Shown here in pieces: positions 1 to 6,535 of a stretch of DNA of 7,633 bases. The position numbers and the translations under genes were made by a program. The notes under the pieces were generated by a model. It saw nothing but the letters and a program-made list of their open reading frames with translations. It was not told where the DNA came from and did not search any database. The stretch covers positions 1 to 7,633 of the forward strand of contig DVMK01000113.1 in assembly GCA_018715025.1 (NCBI GenBank), read 5' to 3'. The first letter of the stretch is position 1; each line of letters begins with the position of its first letter. Source of the DNA: Candidatus Caccousia avistercoris (GTDB taxonomy: Bacteria; Bacillota; Clostridia; Oscillospirales; Acutalibacteraceae).

Positions 1-1166
1 ACTGGGAACGGCTCATCACCCGCTCCTTCTCCGAAAGCGTGCTGTCTCACAAGATTGCAGACGTGGAGGTGGGCTGCTTCCTTTCCAGCGGGGTGGACTC
101 CAGCTATGTGGTGAAGGAGGTAAGCAAAACCGCCGACGGGGTAAAGACCTTCTCGGTGGGCTATGAGGAGGAAAAGTACAGCGAGCTGCCCTACGCCCAG
201 GAGTTCAGCCGGGCGGTGGGGGTCCCCAACATCAGCAACAAGGTGAGCGCCGACGATTTCTTCGGGGCCGCCTCCCTGGTTCAGTATTATATGGACGAGC
301 CCATGCCCAACCCCTCTGAGATCCCCCTGTACTTCCTGGCCAAGAACGCCGCCCGCTATGTGAAGGTGGTGCTTTCGGGCGAAGGGGCGGACGAGCTGTT
401 CGGCGGCTACCCCATGTACCTGGCCGGCATGCACTTTGACCATTACGCCCGCCGGGTGCCCCGGCCCCTGCGCCGCGCCGCCGGGGCCGCCGCCGCCGGG
501 CTGCCCGGCTTCAAGGGCCGGAATTTCCTCATGCGGGGCGCTTTGGAGCCGTACCAGCGCTTCATGCGAAGCAACTATGTGTTTACCCGGGACAACGTGA
601 ACCAGTATTTGAAGAAGGATTACCACCCCAGGGATCCGGTGGAATATGTGAAGCCCTATTTTGACAGGGTAAAGGAGCTGGACGAGCCCACCCAGCTGCA
701 GTATGTGGATATTCACACCTGGATGCTCTACGACATTCTGCAGAAGGCAGACCGCATGAGCATGGCCAATTCCCTGGAGCTGCGGGTTCCCTTCCTGGAC
801 AAGAAGATGCTGGAGCTGGCGATGCGCATCCCCTCCCGCTACCGGGTACACGGGGACGTGACCAAGGTGGCCCTGCGGGCCGCCGCCCTCAAGCAGCTGC
901 CGGAGCGCACCGCCAACAAGAAGAAGCTGGGCTTCCCGGTGCCCCTCAACGACTGGCTGCGCCAGGAAAAATATTACCGCATGGTGCGGGACGCCTTTGA
1001 AAACGCCCCCGGCGCGGCGTACTTCAACCAGAAGGCCATTCTGGACCTGCTGGACCGGCACAAGGCGGGGGAAAACCACATGCAGCCCATTTGGAGCGTG
1101 TACTCCTTCCTTTTGTGGTACAACGAATTTTTCGCCTCCGGCGGGGAAGCCTCCCGCCGGGCGTAA
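1..1166 (+). CDS. asnB: Asparagine synthetase (glutamine-hydrolysing), C-terminal part; 5' end outside window
   Basis: This is the synthetase half of AsnB. It activates aspartate with ATP to beta-aspartyl-AMP and then aminates it to asparagine with ammonia released from glutamine. The frame is open from base 3, giving 387 visible codons before TAA at 1164-1166, so the gene starts upstream. The N-terminal class-II glutaminase domain, with its catalytic Cys, lies outside the window. The ATP-pyrophosphatase loop reads LSSGVDSS (bases 81-104), a variant of the usual SGGLDSS. The second signature, SGEGADELFGGY, starts at base 375. Further family landmarks are DILQKADRMSMANSLELRVPFLD, split around base 760, and KLGFPVPL near base 930. 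The GTG at base 39 lies just before the loop and is not a plausible start. A strong terminator follows directly, so this is the last gene of its transcript. The family is certain; the exact paralogue is less so, because some AsnB-like enzymes amidate other substrates. Confidence 0.93.
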   Translation, partial: WERLITRSFSESVLSHKIADVEVGCFLSSGVDSSYVVKEVSKTADGVKTFSVGYEEEKYSELPYAQEFSRAVGVPNISNKVSADDFFGAASLVQYYMDEPMPNPSEIPLYFLAKNAARYVKVVLSGEGADELFGGYPMYLAGMHFDHYARRVPRPLRRAAGAAAAGLPGFKGRNFLMRGALEPYQRFMRSNYVFTRDNVNQYLKKDYHPRDPVEYVKPYFDRVKELDEPTQLQYVDIHTWMLYDILQKADRMSMANSLELRVPFLDKKMLELAMRIPSRYRVHGDVTKVALRAAALKQLPERTANKKKLGFPVPLNDWLRQEKYYRMVRDAFENAPGAAYFNQKAILDLLDRHKAGENHMQPIWSVYSFLLWYNEFFASGGEASRRA

Positions 1167-1171
1167 AAGCG

Positions 1172-1213
1172 GAACGGCCGGAAGCCTGCCAGAATTTCCG
1201 GCCGTTCTTTTTT
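1172..1213 (+). terminator. Rho-independent terminator of asnB
   Basis: A perfect 12-bp stem (1172-1183, GAACGGCCGGAA, pairing with 1196-1207) encloses a 12-nt loop and is followed directly by six T (1208-1213). It begins 5 bases after the asnB stop codon. Confidence 0.93.
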
Positions 1214-1240
1214 GCAGGCGGCAAAACCAACCCAGCCCCC

Positions 1241-1326
1241 GCGCCGCCGCAAAAAACGGCAAAAAACCTTGACCGTTCCCCTGCGCCGCCGCAAAAAAAC
1301 GGCAAAAAACCCTTGACCGTTCCCCT
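1241..1326 (+). repeat. Tandem duplication upstream of the merR-type promoter, with phased A-tracts
   Basis: Two adjacent near-identical units are visible, 1241-1282 (42 bp) and 1283-1326 (44 bp). They differ only by one extra A and one extra C. Each unit reads GCGCCGCCGC, an A-tract, CGGC, a second A-tract, then CCTTGACCGTTCCCCT. The A-tracts start at 1251, 1261, 1293 and 1304, close to multiples of one helical turn, which suggests curved DNA. Both units carry the TTGACC -35 motif (1269-1274 and 1313-1318), but only the second has a -10 box downstream. The 1214-1368 gap contains no gene; this repeat and the promoter account for most of it. Confidence 0.9.
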
Positions 1327-1343
1327 GCGTCACCGTCTATAAT
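1313..1343 (+). promoter_or_regulatory. MerR-type promoter/operator with 19-bp spacer
   Basis: The -35 box TTGACC (1313-1318) and a perfect -10 box TATAAT (1338-1343) are 19 bp apart. This overlong spacer is the known hallmark of promoters that MerR-family regulators activate by distorting the DNA. An imperfect dyad, 1315-1325 against 1327-1337 (7 of 11 positions, centred on 1326), lies mostly within the spacer. The predicted transcript starts near 1350, only about 18 nt before the ATG. The next gene is itself a MerR-family protein, so self-regulation is the simplest inference. Confidence 0.78.
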
Positions 1344-1368
1344 AGCCTTGAAAAGGAGGCGGCGCTCT

Positions 1369-2322
1369 ATGAAAATCAAAGAGGTATGCGAGAAAACCGG
1401 ACTCACCCGCCGGGCGGTCCGCTTTTACGGGGAGAAGGGCCTGGTCAGCCCCCAGGTGCCCGAAGGGGCCGGGAACGACTACCGCGACTATTCCCAGGAG
1501 GACGTGCAGCGCCTGCTGCTGGTGGCCCGCCTGCGGGAATACCGCTTCTCTGTGGAGCAAATCCGGGAGCTGCTGGAACACCCGGAACGGATGAAAGAAA
1601 TCGTTTCCGGCCAGCGGTCCCTTCTGGAAACGGAGCGGGAGGAGCTGGACTCCCTGCTGGAGGCCATGGAAAAGCTTCCCCTTTCCCAAATTTCTTCCCT
1701 GACCGGGCTTTCCGCCGCCCTGGAGGGGGCGGGGGCCGGGCCGGGCCGCCCCCTGCGGGACCAGTCGCCGGACTACAGCCGTCTGGAAGAGCTGACGGCG
1801 GAGGAACGGCGGCAAACCTCCCGCACGGTGAGGGAAACCATGGAAAGGCTGGAAAGGCGCAAAAGACGGCGGCTTCTGGCCGCGGCCGCCGGCGTTCTGG
1901 CCGCCGTCCTTCTGGCGGCGGGGCTGGCAAAGCTTCGCCTTTGGTGGGACGAACCCCTGGGCCTTCAAGTTACCTACGGCATCACGGCGACGGTTACCGC
2001 CGCCGAGTACAGCGACACGTACCAGGTCACAATGCTGCAAATGGAACTGGACGCCGACCCGGCAACCGGGGAGAAAACGCCCGTTGTCCGCAGCATGCCC
2101 CTGGACGGGGGCCCGGAGGGCACCGCCACCGAAAACGCCATGGTGCTCCACTACCCCTACGCCGGGCTGAGCCTGTTTGTGGAGATCCCCCGGAACGAGG
2201 CCCGGGACCTGGGCCTTCTCACCCCGGAGGGGAATCTGGATCAGGAAAAGGCAGCCGCCCTGGTATGGTCCAACGCCATTATGGCAAAGAAGTACGCCCG
2301 GATTTTTTACCTCTTCCATTGA
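1369..2322 (+). CDS. Membrane-anchored MerR-family transcriptional regulator
   Basis: The protein has 317 residues. Residues 1-73 form a MerR-type winged helix-turn-helix: KIKEVCEKTGLTRRAVRFYGEKGLV, then the wing and the second helix pair around NDYRDYSQEDV and YRFSVEQIRELL. Residues about 77-104 look like the long dimerisation helix. A polar stretch follows, then the basic cluster RRKRRR (163-168), a single Ala/Leu-rich transmembrane helix (about 169-187), and a C-terminal domain of about 128 residues that I do not recognise. The basic cluster predicts the DNA-binding domain in the cytoplasm and the C-terminus outside. The only cysteine in the DNA-binding half is Cys7, so it does not look like a Cys-based metal sensor. 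The start is ATG 1369, because AAAAGGAGG lies at 1351-1359; a TTG seven codons upstream would overlap that site. The gene stands alone between two terminators. Ligand and targets are unknown, although its own promoter fits MerR control. Confidence 0.87.
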   Translation: MKIKEVCEKTGLTRRAVRFYGEKGLVSPQVPEGAGNDYRDYSQEDVQRLLLVARLREYRFSVEQIRELLEHPERMKEIVSGQRSLLETEREELDSLLEAMEKLPLSQISSLTGLSAALEGAGAGPGRPLRDQSPDYSRLEELTAEERRQTSRTVRETMERLERRKRRRLLAAAAGVLAAVLLAAGLAKLRLWWDEPLGLQVTYGITATVTAAEYSDTYQVTMLQMELDADPATGEKTPVVRSMPLDGGPEGTATENAMVLHYPYAGLSLFVEIPRNEARDLGLLTPEGNLDQEKAAALVWSNAIMAKKYARIFYLFH

Positions 2323-2359
2323 CATTCGCAGCCCACGGCATACAGGAAACATCGCCTGC

Positions 2360-2402
2360 ACGGCACAGCCCCCGCCAGCAAAGCTGGCGGGGGCTGTGCC
2401 GT
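2360..2402 (+). terminator. Perfect 20-bp hairpin between convergent genes, probable terminator
   Basis: Arms 2360-2379 and 2383-2402 are exact inverted repeats of 20 bp around an AAA loop. The hairpin lies 38 bases past the merR-type stop codon and 48 bases past the end of the opposing asnA gene. The tail on the + strand is only TCTATATATG, and the minus-strand side has no T-run, so it is atypical for an intrinsic terminator in either direction. Position and stability still favour termination or end protection of the convergent transcripts. Confidence 0.68.
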
Positions 2403-2449
2403 TCTATATATGTTCGGGCTGTTTACAGGGGAGCCTGTTCTGCGGGCAA

Positions 2450-3460
2450 TTACAGCAGCTCAATCCCCGCTTTTTCACAGGCCTCCACCGTGGCGGCGTC
2501 CCACACGGAAGCCTGCACCTCGCCGATGTGGGCCTTGCCCAGCAGCAGCATGCACAGGCGCGACTGGCCGATGCCGCCGCCGATGGTGAGGGGCAGCTTC
2601 CCCTCCAGCAGCATTTTGTGAAAGGTCAGGCTGCGGCGGGCGTCGCAGCCCGCCTCTGTGAGCTGGCGGTCCATGGCGGCCGGGTCCACCCGGATGCCCA
2701 TGGAGGAAATCTCCAGCGCGCGGCCCAGCACATCGTCCCAGAACAGCAGGTCGCCGTTCATGGTCCAGTCGTCATAGTCCGGCGCGCGGCCGTCGTGGCG
2801 CAGCCCAGAGCGCAGCTTACCGCCAATCTGCATGAGGAACACCGTGCGGTGCTCCCGCAGAAGGGCGTCCTCCCGCTCCTTGGGGGTAAGGTTGGGGTAC
2901 CGATCCTCCAGCTCCTGGGTGGTAAGGAAGCAGATCTCCCGGTCCAGCTCTACGGGAAGATCCTGGAAATGGTACTTCAGCTCCTCCAGCGTATTGCAGA
3001 TGACGCCGGTGATCCGGCGCACCGTATCCTTCAGGTATTCCATGTTCCGCTGCTCCGGCAGAATCACCTTCTCCCAGTCCCACTGATCCACATAGACAGA
3101 GTGCAGGTTGTCCAGCTCTTCGTCCCGCCGGATGGCGTTCATGTCGGTGAGCAGGCCGTTGCCCGGGTGGAAGTCGTAGCGGTACAGGGCCATGCGCTTC
3201 CACTTGGCCAGGGAATGCACCACCTGGGCTTCCCCGCCGCCCACGGCGGGAATGTCGAAGGAAACCGGGCGCTCCACGCCGTTCAGGTCGTCGTTCAGCC
3301 CGCTGGAGGGCTCCACAAACAGGGGGGCGGTCACCCGCTTCAGGTGCAGGGCCAGGCACAGCTTCTGCTGGAAAATATTCTTTATCATGCCAATGGCCTT
3401 CTGGGTGTCGTACAGCCCCAGGCAAGAGCGGTACCCCTCGGGAATCCAAACACTGTTCAT
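2450..3460 (-). CDS. asnA: Aspartate-ammonia ligase (asparagine synthetase A)
   Basis: This enzyme makes asparagine from aspartate, ammonia and ATP (giving AMP and PPi) in the cytoplasm, without glutamine. The 336-residue product is full length for the family (E. coli AsnA is about 330) and shares its class-II aminoacyl-tRNA-synthetase-like signatures. These are VVHSLAKWKR (80-89), LHSVYVDQWDWE (119-130), IGGKL near 212, GRAPDYDDW (224-232), ELSSMGIRVD-like ALEISSMGIRVD (248-259) and GGGIGQSRL (294-302). The start chosen is ATG at 3460, preceded by the purine-rich AAGGGAGAG. The frame stays open 29 codons further upstream, but that stretch is basic, unlike the family, and overlaps the promoter and the ftsK stop. 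Its own promoter overlaps the end of ftsK. The predicted leader is only about 50 nt, too short for an Asn T-box riboswitch. It faces the asnB/merR side of the window, so both asparagine synthetase types occur within 2.5 kb. Confidence 0.96.
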   Translation of the reverse strand: MNSVWIPEGYRSCLGLYDTQKAIGMIKNIFQQKLCLALHLKRVTAPLFVEPSSGLNDDLNGVERPVSFDIPAVGGGEAQVVHSLAKWKRMALYRYDFHPGNGLLTDMNAIRRDEELDNLHSVYVDQWDWEKVILPEQRNMEYLKDTVRRITGVICNTLEELKYHFQDLPVELDREICFLTTQELEDRYPNLTPKEREDALLREHRTVFLMQIGGKLRSGLRHDGRAPDYDDWTMNGDLLFWDDVLGRALEISSMGIRVDPAAMDRQLTEAGCDARRSLTFHKMLLEGKLPLTIGGGIGQSRLCMLLLGKAHIGEVQASVWDAATVEACEKAGIELL

Positions 3461-3518
3461 TTTTCTTCTCTCCCTTCGCCCGCCGCTGGCGCCCCGGGCA
3501 CAATTTAATCGCTTTTCT

Positions 3519-3547
3519 ATTTTACCGCGCCGAATCGCCCCTGTCAA
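3519..3547 (-). promoter_or_regulatory. Sigma-A promoter of asnA, overlapping the ftsK stop codon
   Basis: On the minus strand a perfect -35 box TTGACA (3547-3542), a 17-bp spacer and the -10 box TAAAAT (3524-3519, five of six consensus bases) precede asnA. The TGA stop of ftsK (3546-3544) lies inside the -35 box. The predicted transcript starts near 3512, about 50 nt before the asnA ATG. Confidence 0.8.
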
Positions 3548-6369
3548 TTCCCATCCCCGGCGCCCCAGTTCTGGTTCTGCGCCATTTCCAGGTACTGCTG
3601 GTAGGTAATGAGCACCTGGCGGGGCTTGCTGCCCTCGTGGGGGCCTACCACGCCCATCTGCTCCAGCTCGTCAATGAGGCGGCCGGCCCGGGCGTACCCC
3701 AGCCGCAGCCTGCGCTGCAGCAGCGAGGTGGAGGCCTGCCCCGCCTCGGCCACGCAGCGCACCGCCTCGGGGATCATGGGGTCGCCTTCCGTCTCGCCGC
3801 CGCCGGTTTCCTCCCGCTCGGCGGCAAGCCCCTTCTCAATCTCTTCCATAATCTTTTCATCGTACTCCGCCTTGGCGGCCTGCTTCACGTAGCCGGTGAC
3901 GGCTTCAATTTCCCCGTCGCTCACAAAGCAGCCCTGCACCCGCATGGGCTTCTGCACCCCCAGGGGGGAATAAAGCATGTCGCCCCGGCCCAGCAGCTTT
4001 TCCGCGCCGCCGGCGTCCAGAATGGTGCGGGAATCCACCTGGGAGGACACGGCAAAGGCGATGCGGCTGGGGATGTTGGCCTTGATAATGCCGGTGATTA
4101 CGTCCACCGAGGGCCGCTGGGTGGCGATGACCAGGTGCATCCCGGCCGCGCGGGCCATCTGGGCCAGGCGGCAGATGGAATCCTCCACCTCGTTGGGGGC
4201 GGCCATCATCAGGTCGGCCAGCTCGTCGATGATAATCACAATCCGGGGCATGTGGGCCATGCGGCAGCCCTTTTCGTCCAGGTAGCCGCGGGACTGTGCC
4301 AGCTTGTTGTAAGAGGCCAGGTCCCGCACGTTGTTTTCTGCAAACTGCTGGTACCGGCGCAGCATCTCTGTCACTGCCCAGCCCAGCGCGCCCGCCGCCT
4401 TGCGGGGGTCGGTCACCACCGGCACCATCAGGTGGGGAATGCCGTTGTACACCCCCAGTTCCACCACCTTCGGGTCCACCATCAGGAAGCGCACCTCGTC
4501 GGGCGTGGCTTTGTACAGAAGGCTCACGATCATAGAGTTGACGCACACCGATTTTCCCGAACCGGTAGAACCGGCGATGAGCAGATGGGGCATTTTGGCC
4601 AGATCCGCCAGCACCAGCTCGCCGGCAATGTCCCGGCCAAGGGCCACGGTGAGGGGGCTTTCCGCCCGGCGGAAGGCGGCGGATTCCAGCAGCTCCCGCA
4701 TGCGCACCACGCTCACCTTCCGGTTGGGCACCTCAATGCCCACCGCCGCCTTGCCGGGGATGGGCGCCTCGATGCGCACCCCGGAGGCCGCCAGGTTCAG
4801 GGCGATGTCGTCAGCCAGATTTGTAATTTTGCTGATTTTCACCCCCGCCGCGGGCTGCAGCTCGTACCGGGTGACGGCGGGGCCCCGGCAGGCCTCCAGC
4901 ATAGCGGCCCGCACCCCAAAGCTCTGCAGCGTTTCAATCAGCTTTTCCCCGTTGGCGTTCAGTTCCTCCTCCACCGACTCCGCATCCGGCTCCGGGCTGT
5001 ACTCCAGCAGGGATTCCGGCGGGAAGCGGTAGGGCTCGGCCGGTTTTTCCTCCCTGGGCAGGGCTTCCGCCGCAGGGGCGGGTTCCTCCTTCGGGAACAG
5101 GGGCTGTTCCGCTTCCGTCATGCCGCCGGGCTGGCCTGCGGCTTCCTCCCCCGGCAGGGCCTCCGCCGCGGGGGCTGGCTCCTCCTCCGGGAACAGGGGC
5201 TGTTCCGCTTCCGGAAGGTCGCCGGGCTGGTAGGGAACCAGCTCCTCCTGCTCCGGCGCTTCCCCCGCCTCCTGGGGAAAATGCTCCATATCCCAATTGG
5301 TGAAGAAATCCGCCTCGTCCCAGTCGTCCTCCTCCGGTGCGGAAAAGCGGCGGGCGGGCGCTTCCTCCCCCTGCGGCTGGGCCAAAGGCTCCGGCCGGGC
5401 TTCCTCCTCGGGGGGAAGGGCCGGTTCCGGGGCGGCTACGGGCGCTGGGGAAGTAATCTCCTCCCCAGGTTCCTGCGGAGCAGCCGGGGGCTCCGCTTCC
5501 TCCGCCGCGCCGGGGACGGCGGCCTGCCAGTTTCCCTTCGCCAGGGGGGCGGGCCGGTTGGGATCCGCCGGGGGAGTCATGCGGTCCAGAAGCTCCCAGA
5601 TGGTCAGCACCGGTTCCTCCCGCCGGGGGCTTTCCGGGGGAAGGGCCTCCCCGGCCAGGGAACCTGCCGAGGGGGCCGGCTCCTCCTTTTCGGGCTCCGG
5701 CTGCGGGGGTTCCTCCTGGGGCGGGGCCGGTTCCGCCTGGGCGGGCGGGGCCTCCTCCTCCCGGGCAGGGGGCGGCGGGGCGGGGATGCTTGCCCCTCCC
5801 TCCAGGGAAAGGTACGCGTCCTCCCCCTGCGGGGGCGGGCCGTAGCACACCGCTTCCTCCGGGGAAGGCCCGCCGGAGGAAGCGCTCTCCGCCGCCTCCG
5901 GCGCGGGGCCGGCCTGGGGCAGGGGTTCCCTCTCCTGCTCTGCCGGGGCTTCCTCCTGCTTCAGGGGGACGGCCACCGGGTAATAGGGCTTTTTGGGCAG
6001 GGAAGCGTAGTAGCTGCGGTACGGCTCGGGGATGCTCTCCCGCTTCGGAACGGAGGGGCGGGCGGCGGCCTTGGGCTGGGGAACGGGCCGCCCTGCCGCA
6101 GGCCGCTGCGGGGCCGCGGGGCGGGCAGGCGGCTCCTGCCGTTTGGGGGCGGCCGGTTTTTCTGCCGGGCCCAGAGAAATGTCAATGTTAAAGGGACGGC
6201 GGTTCCCGGTGACAGGGCCGGACTCCCGCAGAATCCTGCGGCGTTCCTCTATGGGATCCCGTTCCGGCGCTTTCTCCCGCGGGCGGGGCCGGGGCTGTTC
6301 CCGTCTGCCCCCGCCGAACAAAGCCGAGAACAGGCCTTCCTTTTTCTGTCTGCTGCGTCCGCCAGCCAC
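3544..6369 (-). CDS. ftsK: FtsK/SpoIIIE-family DNA translocase lacking the membrane domain (SftA-like)
   Basis: This is a hexameric, ATP-driven double-stranded DNA pump that clears chromosome DNA from the division septum. The product has 941 residues. Residues 1-~465 form a low-complexity linker rich in Pro, Glu and Ala, with no membrane segment. The motor begins near 470 (LNANGEKLIETLQSFGV, then GPAVTRYELQPAAGVK). Walker A is GSTGSGKS at 600-607 and Walker B is IVIIIDE at 710-716; ATQRPSVDVITG follows. The C-terminal winged-helix gamma domain starts at DPMIPEAV (863) and includes STSLLQRRLRLGYARAGRLID. The start is GTG 6369 with AGGTGA upstream; an in-frame TGA three codons before it rules out any longer protein. 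Classical FtsK and SpoIIIE have four N-terminal TM helices. The absence here resembles Bacillus SftA, a soluble relative of similar length. It has its own promoter, and asnA follows with an 83-bp gap and no terminator between them. Confidence 0.95.
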   Translation of the reverse strand: MAGGRSRQKKEGLFSALFGGGRREQPRPRPREKAPERDPIEERRRILRESGPVTGNRRPFNIDISLGPAEKPAAPKRQEPPARPAAPQRPAAGRPVPQPKAAARPSVPKRESIPEPYRSYYASLPKKPYYPVAVPLKQEEAPAEQEREPLPQAGPAPEAAESASSGGPSPEEAVCYGPPPQGEDAYLSLEGGASIPAPPPPAREEEAPPAQAEPAPPQEEPPQPEPEKEEPAPSAGSLAGEALPPESPRREEPVLTIWELLDRMTPPADPNRPAPLAKGNWQAAVPGAAEEAEPPAAPQEPGEEITSPAPVAAPEPALPPEEEARPEPLAQPQGEEAPARRFSAPEEDDWDEADFFTNWDMEHFPQEAGEAPEQEELVPYQPGDLPEAEQPLFPEEEPAPAAEALPGEEAAGQPGGMTEAEQPLFPKEEPAPAAEALPREEKPAEPYRFPPESLLEYSPEPDAESVEEELNANGEKLIETLQSFGVRAAMLEACRGPAVTRYELQPAAGVKISKITNLADDIALNLAASGVRIEAPIPGKAAVGIEVPNRKVSVVRMRELLESAAFRRAESPLTVALGRDIAGELVLADLAKMPHLLIAGSTGSGKSVCVNSMIVSLLYKATPDEVRFLMVDPKVVELGVYNGIPHLMVPVVTDPRKAAGALGWAVTEMLRRYQQFAENNVRDLASYNKLAQSRGYLDEKGCRMAHMPRIVIIIDELADLMMAAPNEVEDSICRLAQMARAAGMHLVIATQRPSVDVITGIIKANIPSRIAFAVSSQVDSRTILDAGGAEKLLGRGDMLYSPLGVQKPMRVQGCFVSDGEIEAVTGYVKQAAKAEYDEKIMEEIEKGLAAEREETGGGETEGDPMIPEAVRCVAEAGQASTSLLQRRLRLGYARAGRLIDELEQMGVVGPHEGSKPRQVLITYQQYLEMAQNQNWGAGDGN
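5047..5230 (-). repeat. In-frame 96-bp duplication inside the ftsK linker
   Basis: Segments 5047-5134 and 5143-5230 are near-identical with an offset of 96 bp. They encode two copies of a 32-residue unit around EAEQPLFPxEEPAPAAEALP (residues about 381-441). The copies differ at scattered positions, so the duplication is not brand new. Because 96 is a multiple of three, the reading frame is kept and only the linker length changes. Confidence 0.88.
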
Positions 6370-6390
6370 TGCCGTTCACCTGACCTTTCA

Positions 6391-6409
6391 AAAAGGCAGC
6401 CTGCCTTTT
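6391..6409 (-). promoter_or_regulatory. Terminator-like hairpin in the ftsK leader
   Basis: In the transcript, AAAAGGCA (6409-6402) pairs with TGCCTTTT (6398-6391) around a GGC loop, and the T-run extends to 6390. It lies inside the predicted 67-nt leader, 21 bases before the GTG start. An upstream GCAGCC (6422-6417) could instead pair with GGCTGC (6401-6396), which spans the loop and one arm, so two exclusive folds exist. The stem is short, so a regulatory role is only an inference. Confidence 0.4.
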
Positions 6410-6442
6410 CCCGGCGGGCTGCGTTTGCTTACATACTTTTTT

Positions 6443-6472
6443 ATTATACGGTCTTTCTGCGGCCTTTGTCAA
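6443..6472 (-). promoter_or_regulatory. Consensus sigma-A promoter of ftsK
   Basis: On the minus strand TTGACA (6472-6467) and TATAAT (6448-6443) both match consensus exactly, with an 18-bp spacer. The predicted start is near 6436, giving a leader of about 67 nt before the GTG at 6369. Confidence 0.85.
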
Positions 6473-6493
6473 ATTTGCGGAAGGGCAATGCGC

Positions 6494-6522
6494 GGAGGGC
6501 GCAGAACCAGGGCCCGCCTCCC
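6494..6522 (-). terminator. Possible weak hairpin after the DUF3267 gene
   Basis: GGAGGCG (6521-6515) can pair with CGCCCTCC (6501-6494) with one bulged base. It starts 14 bases after the stop codon of the upstream gene, but no T-run follows, so it is at best a weak terminator. Readthrough into ftsK is possible. Confidence 0.25.
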
Positions 6523-6535
6523 ATCTTTCACAGAA

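Noticed and set aside
1269..1299. A second promoter from the first TTGACC copy
   Set aside because: At 17-19 bp downstream there is only GC-rich sequence or an A-run, with no -10 box.
1330..2361. 343-codon minus-strand frame opposite the merR-type gene
   Set aside because: No recognisable domain; the + strand product has a clear MerR helix-turn-helix, ribosome site and promoter.
2177..3508. Open frames on the + strand across the merR-type gene end and asnA
   Set aside because: They run through the 20-bp hairpin and antisense to asnA, which is unmistakable on the minus strand; the composition is typical of GC-driven shadows.
3461..3518. Asn T-box riboswitch in front of asnA
   Set aside because: The leader is only about 50 nt, far too short for a T-box, and contains no specifier loop or T-box motif.
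3461..3547. N-terminal extension of AsnA to base 3547
   Set aside because: The added residues are basic and unlike the family, and the stretch overlaps the -35/-10 boxes and the ftsK stop codon.
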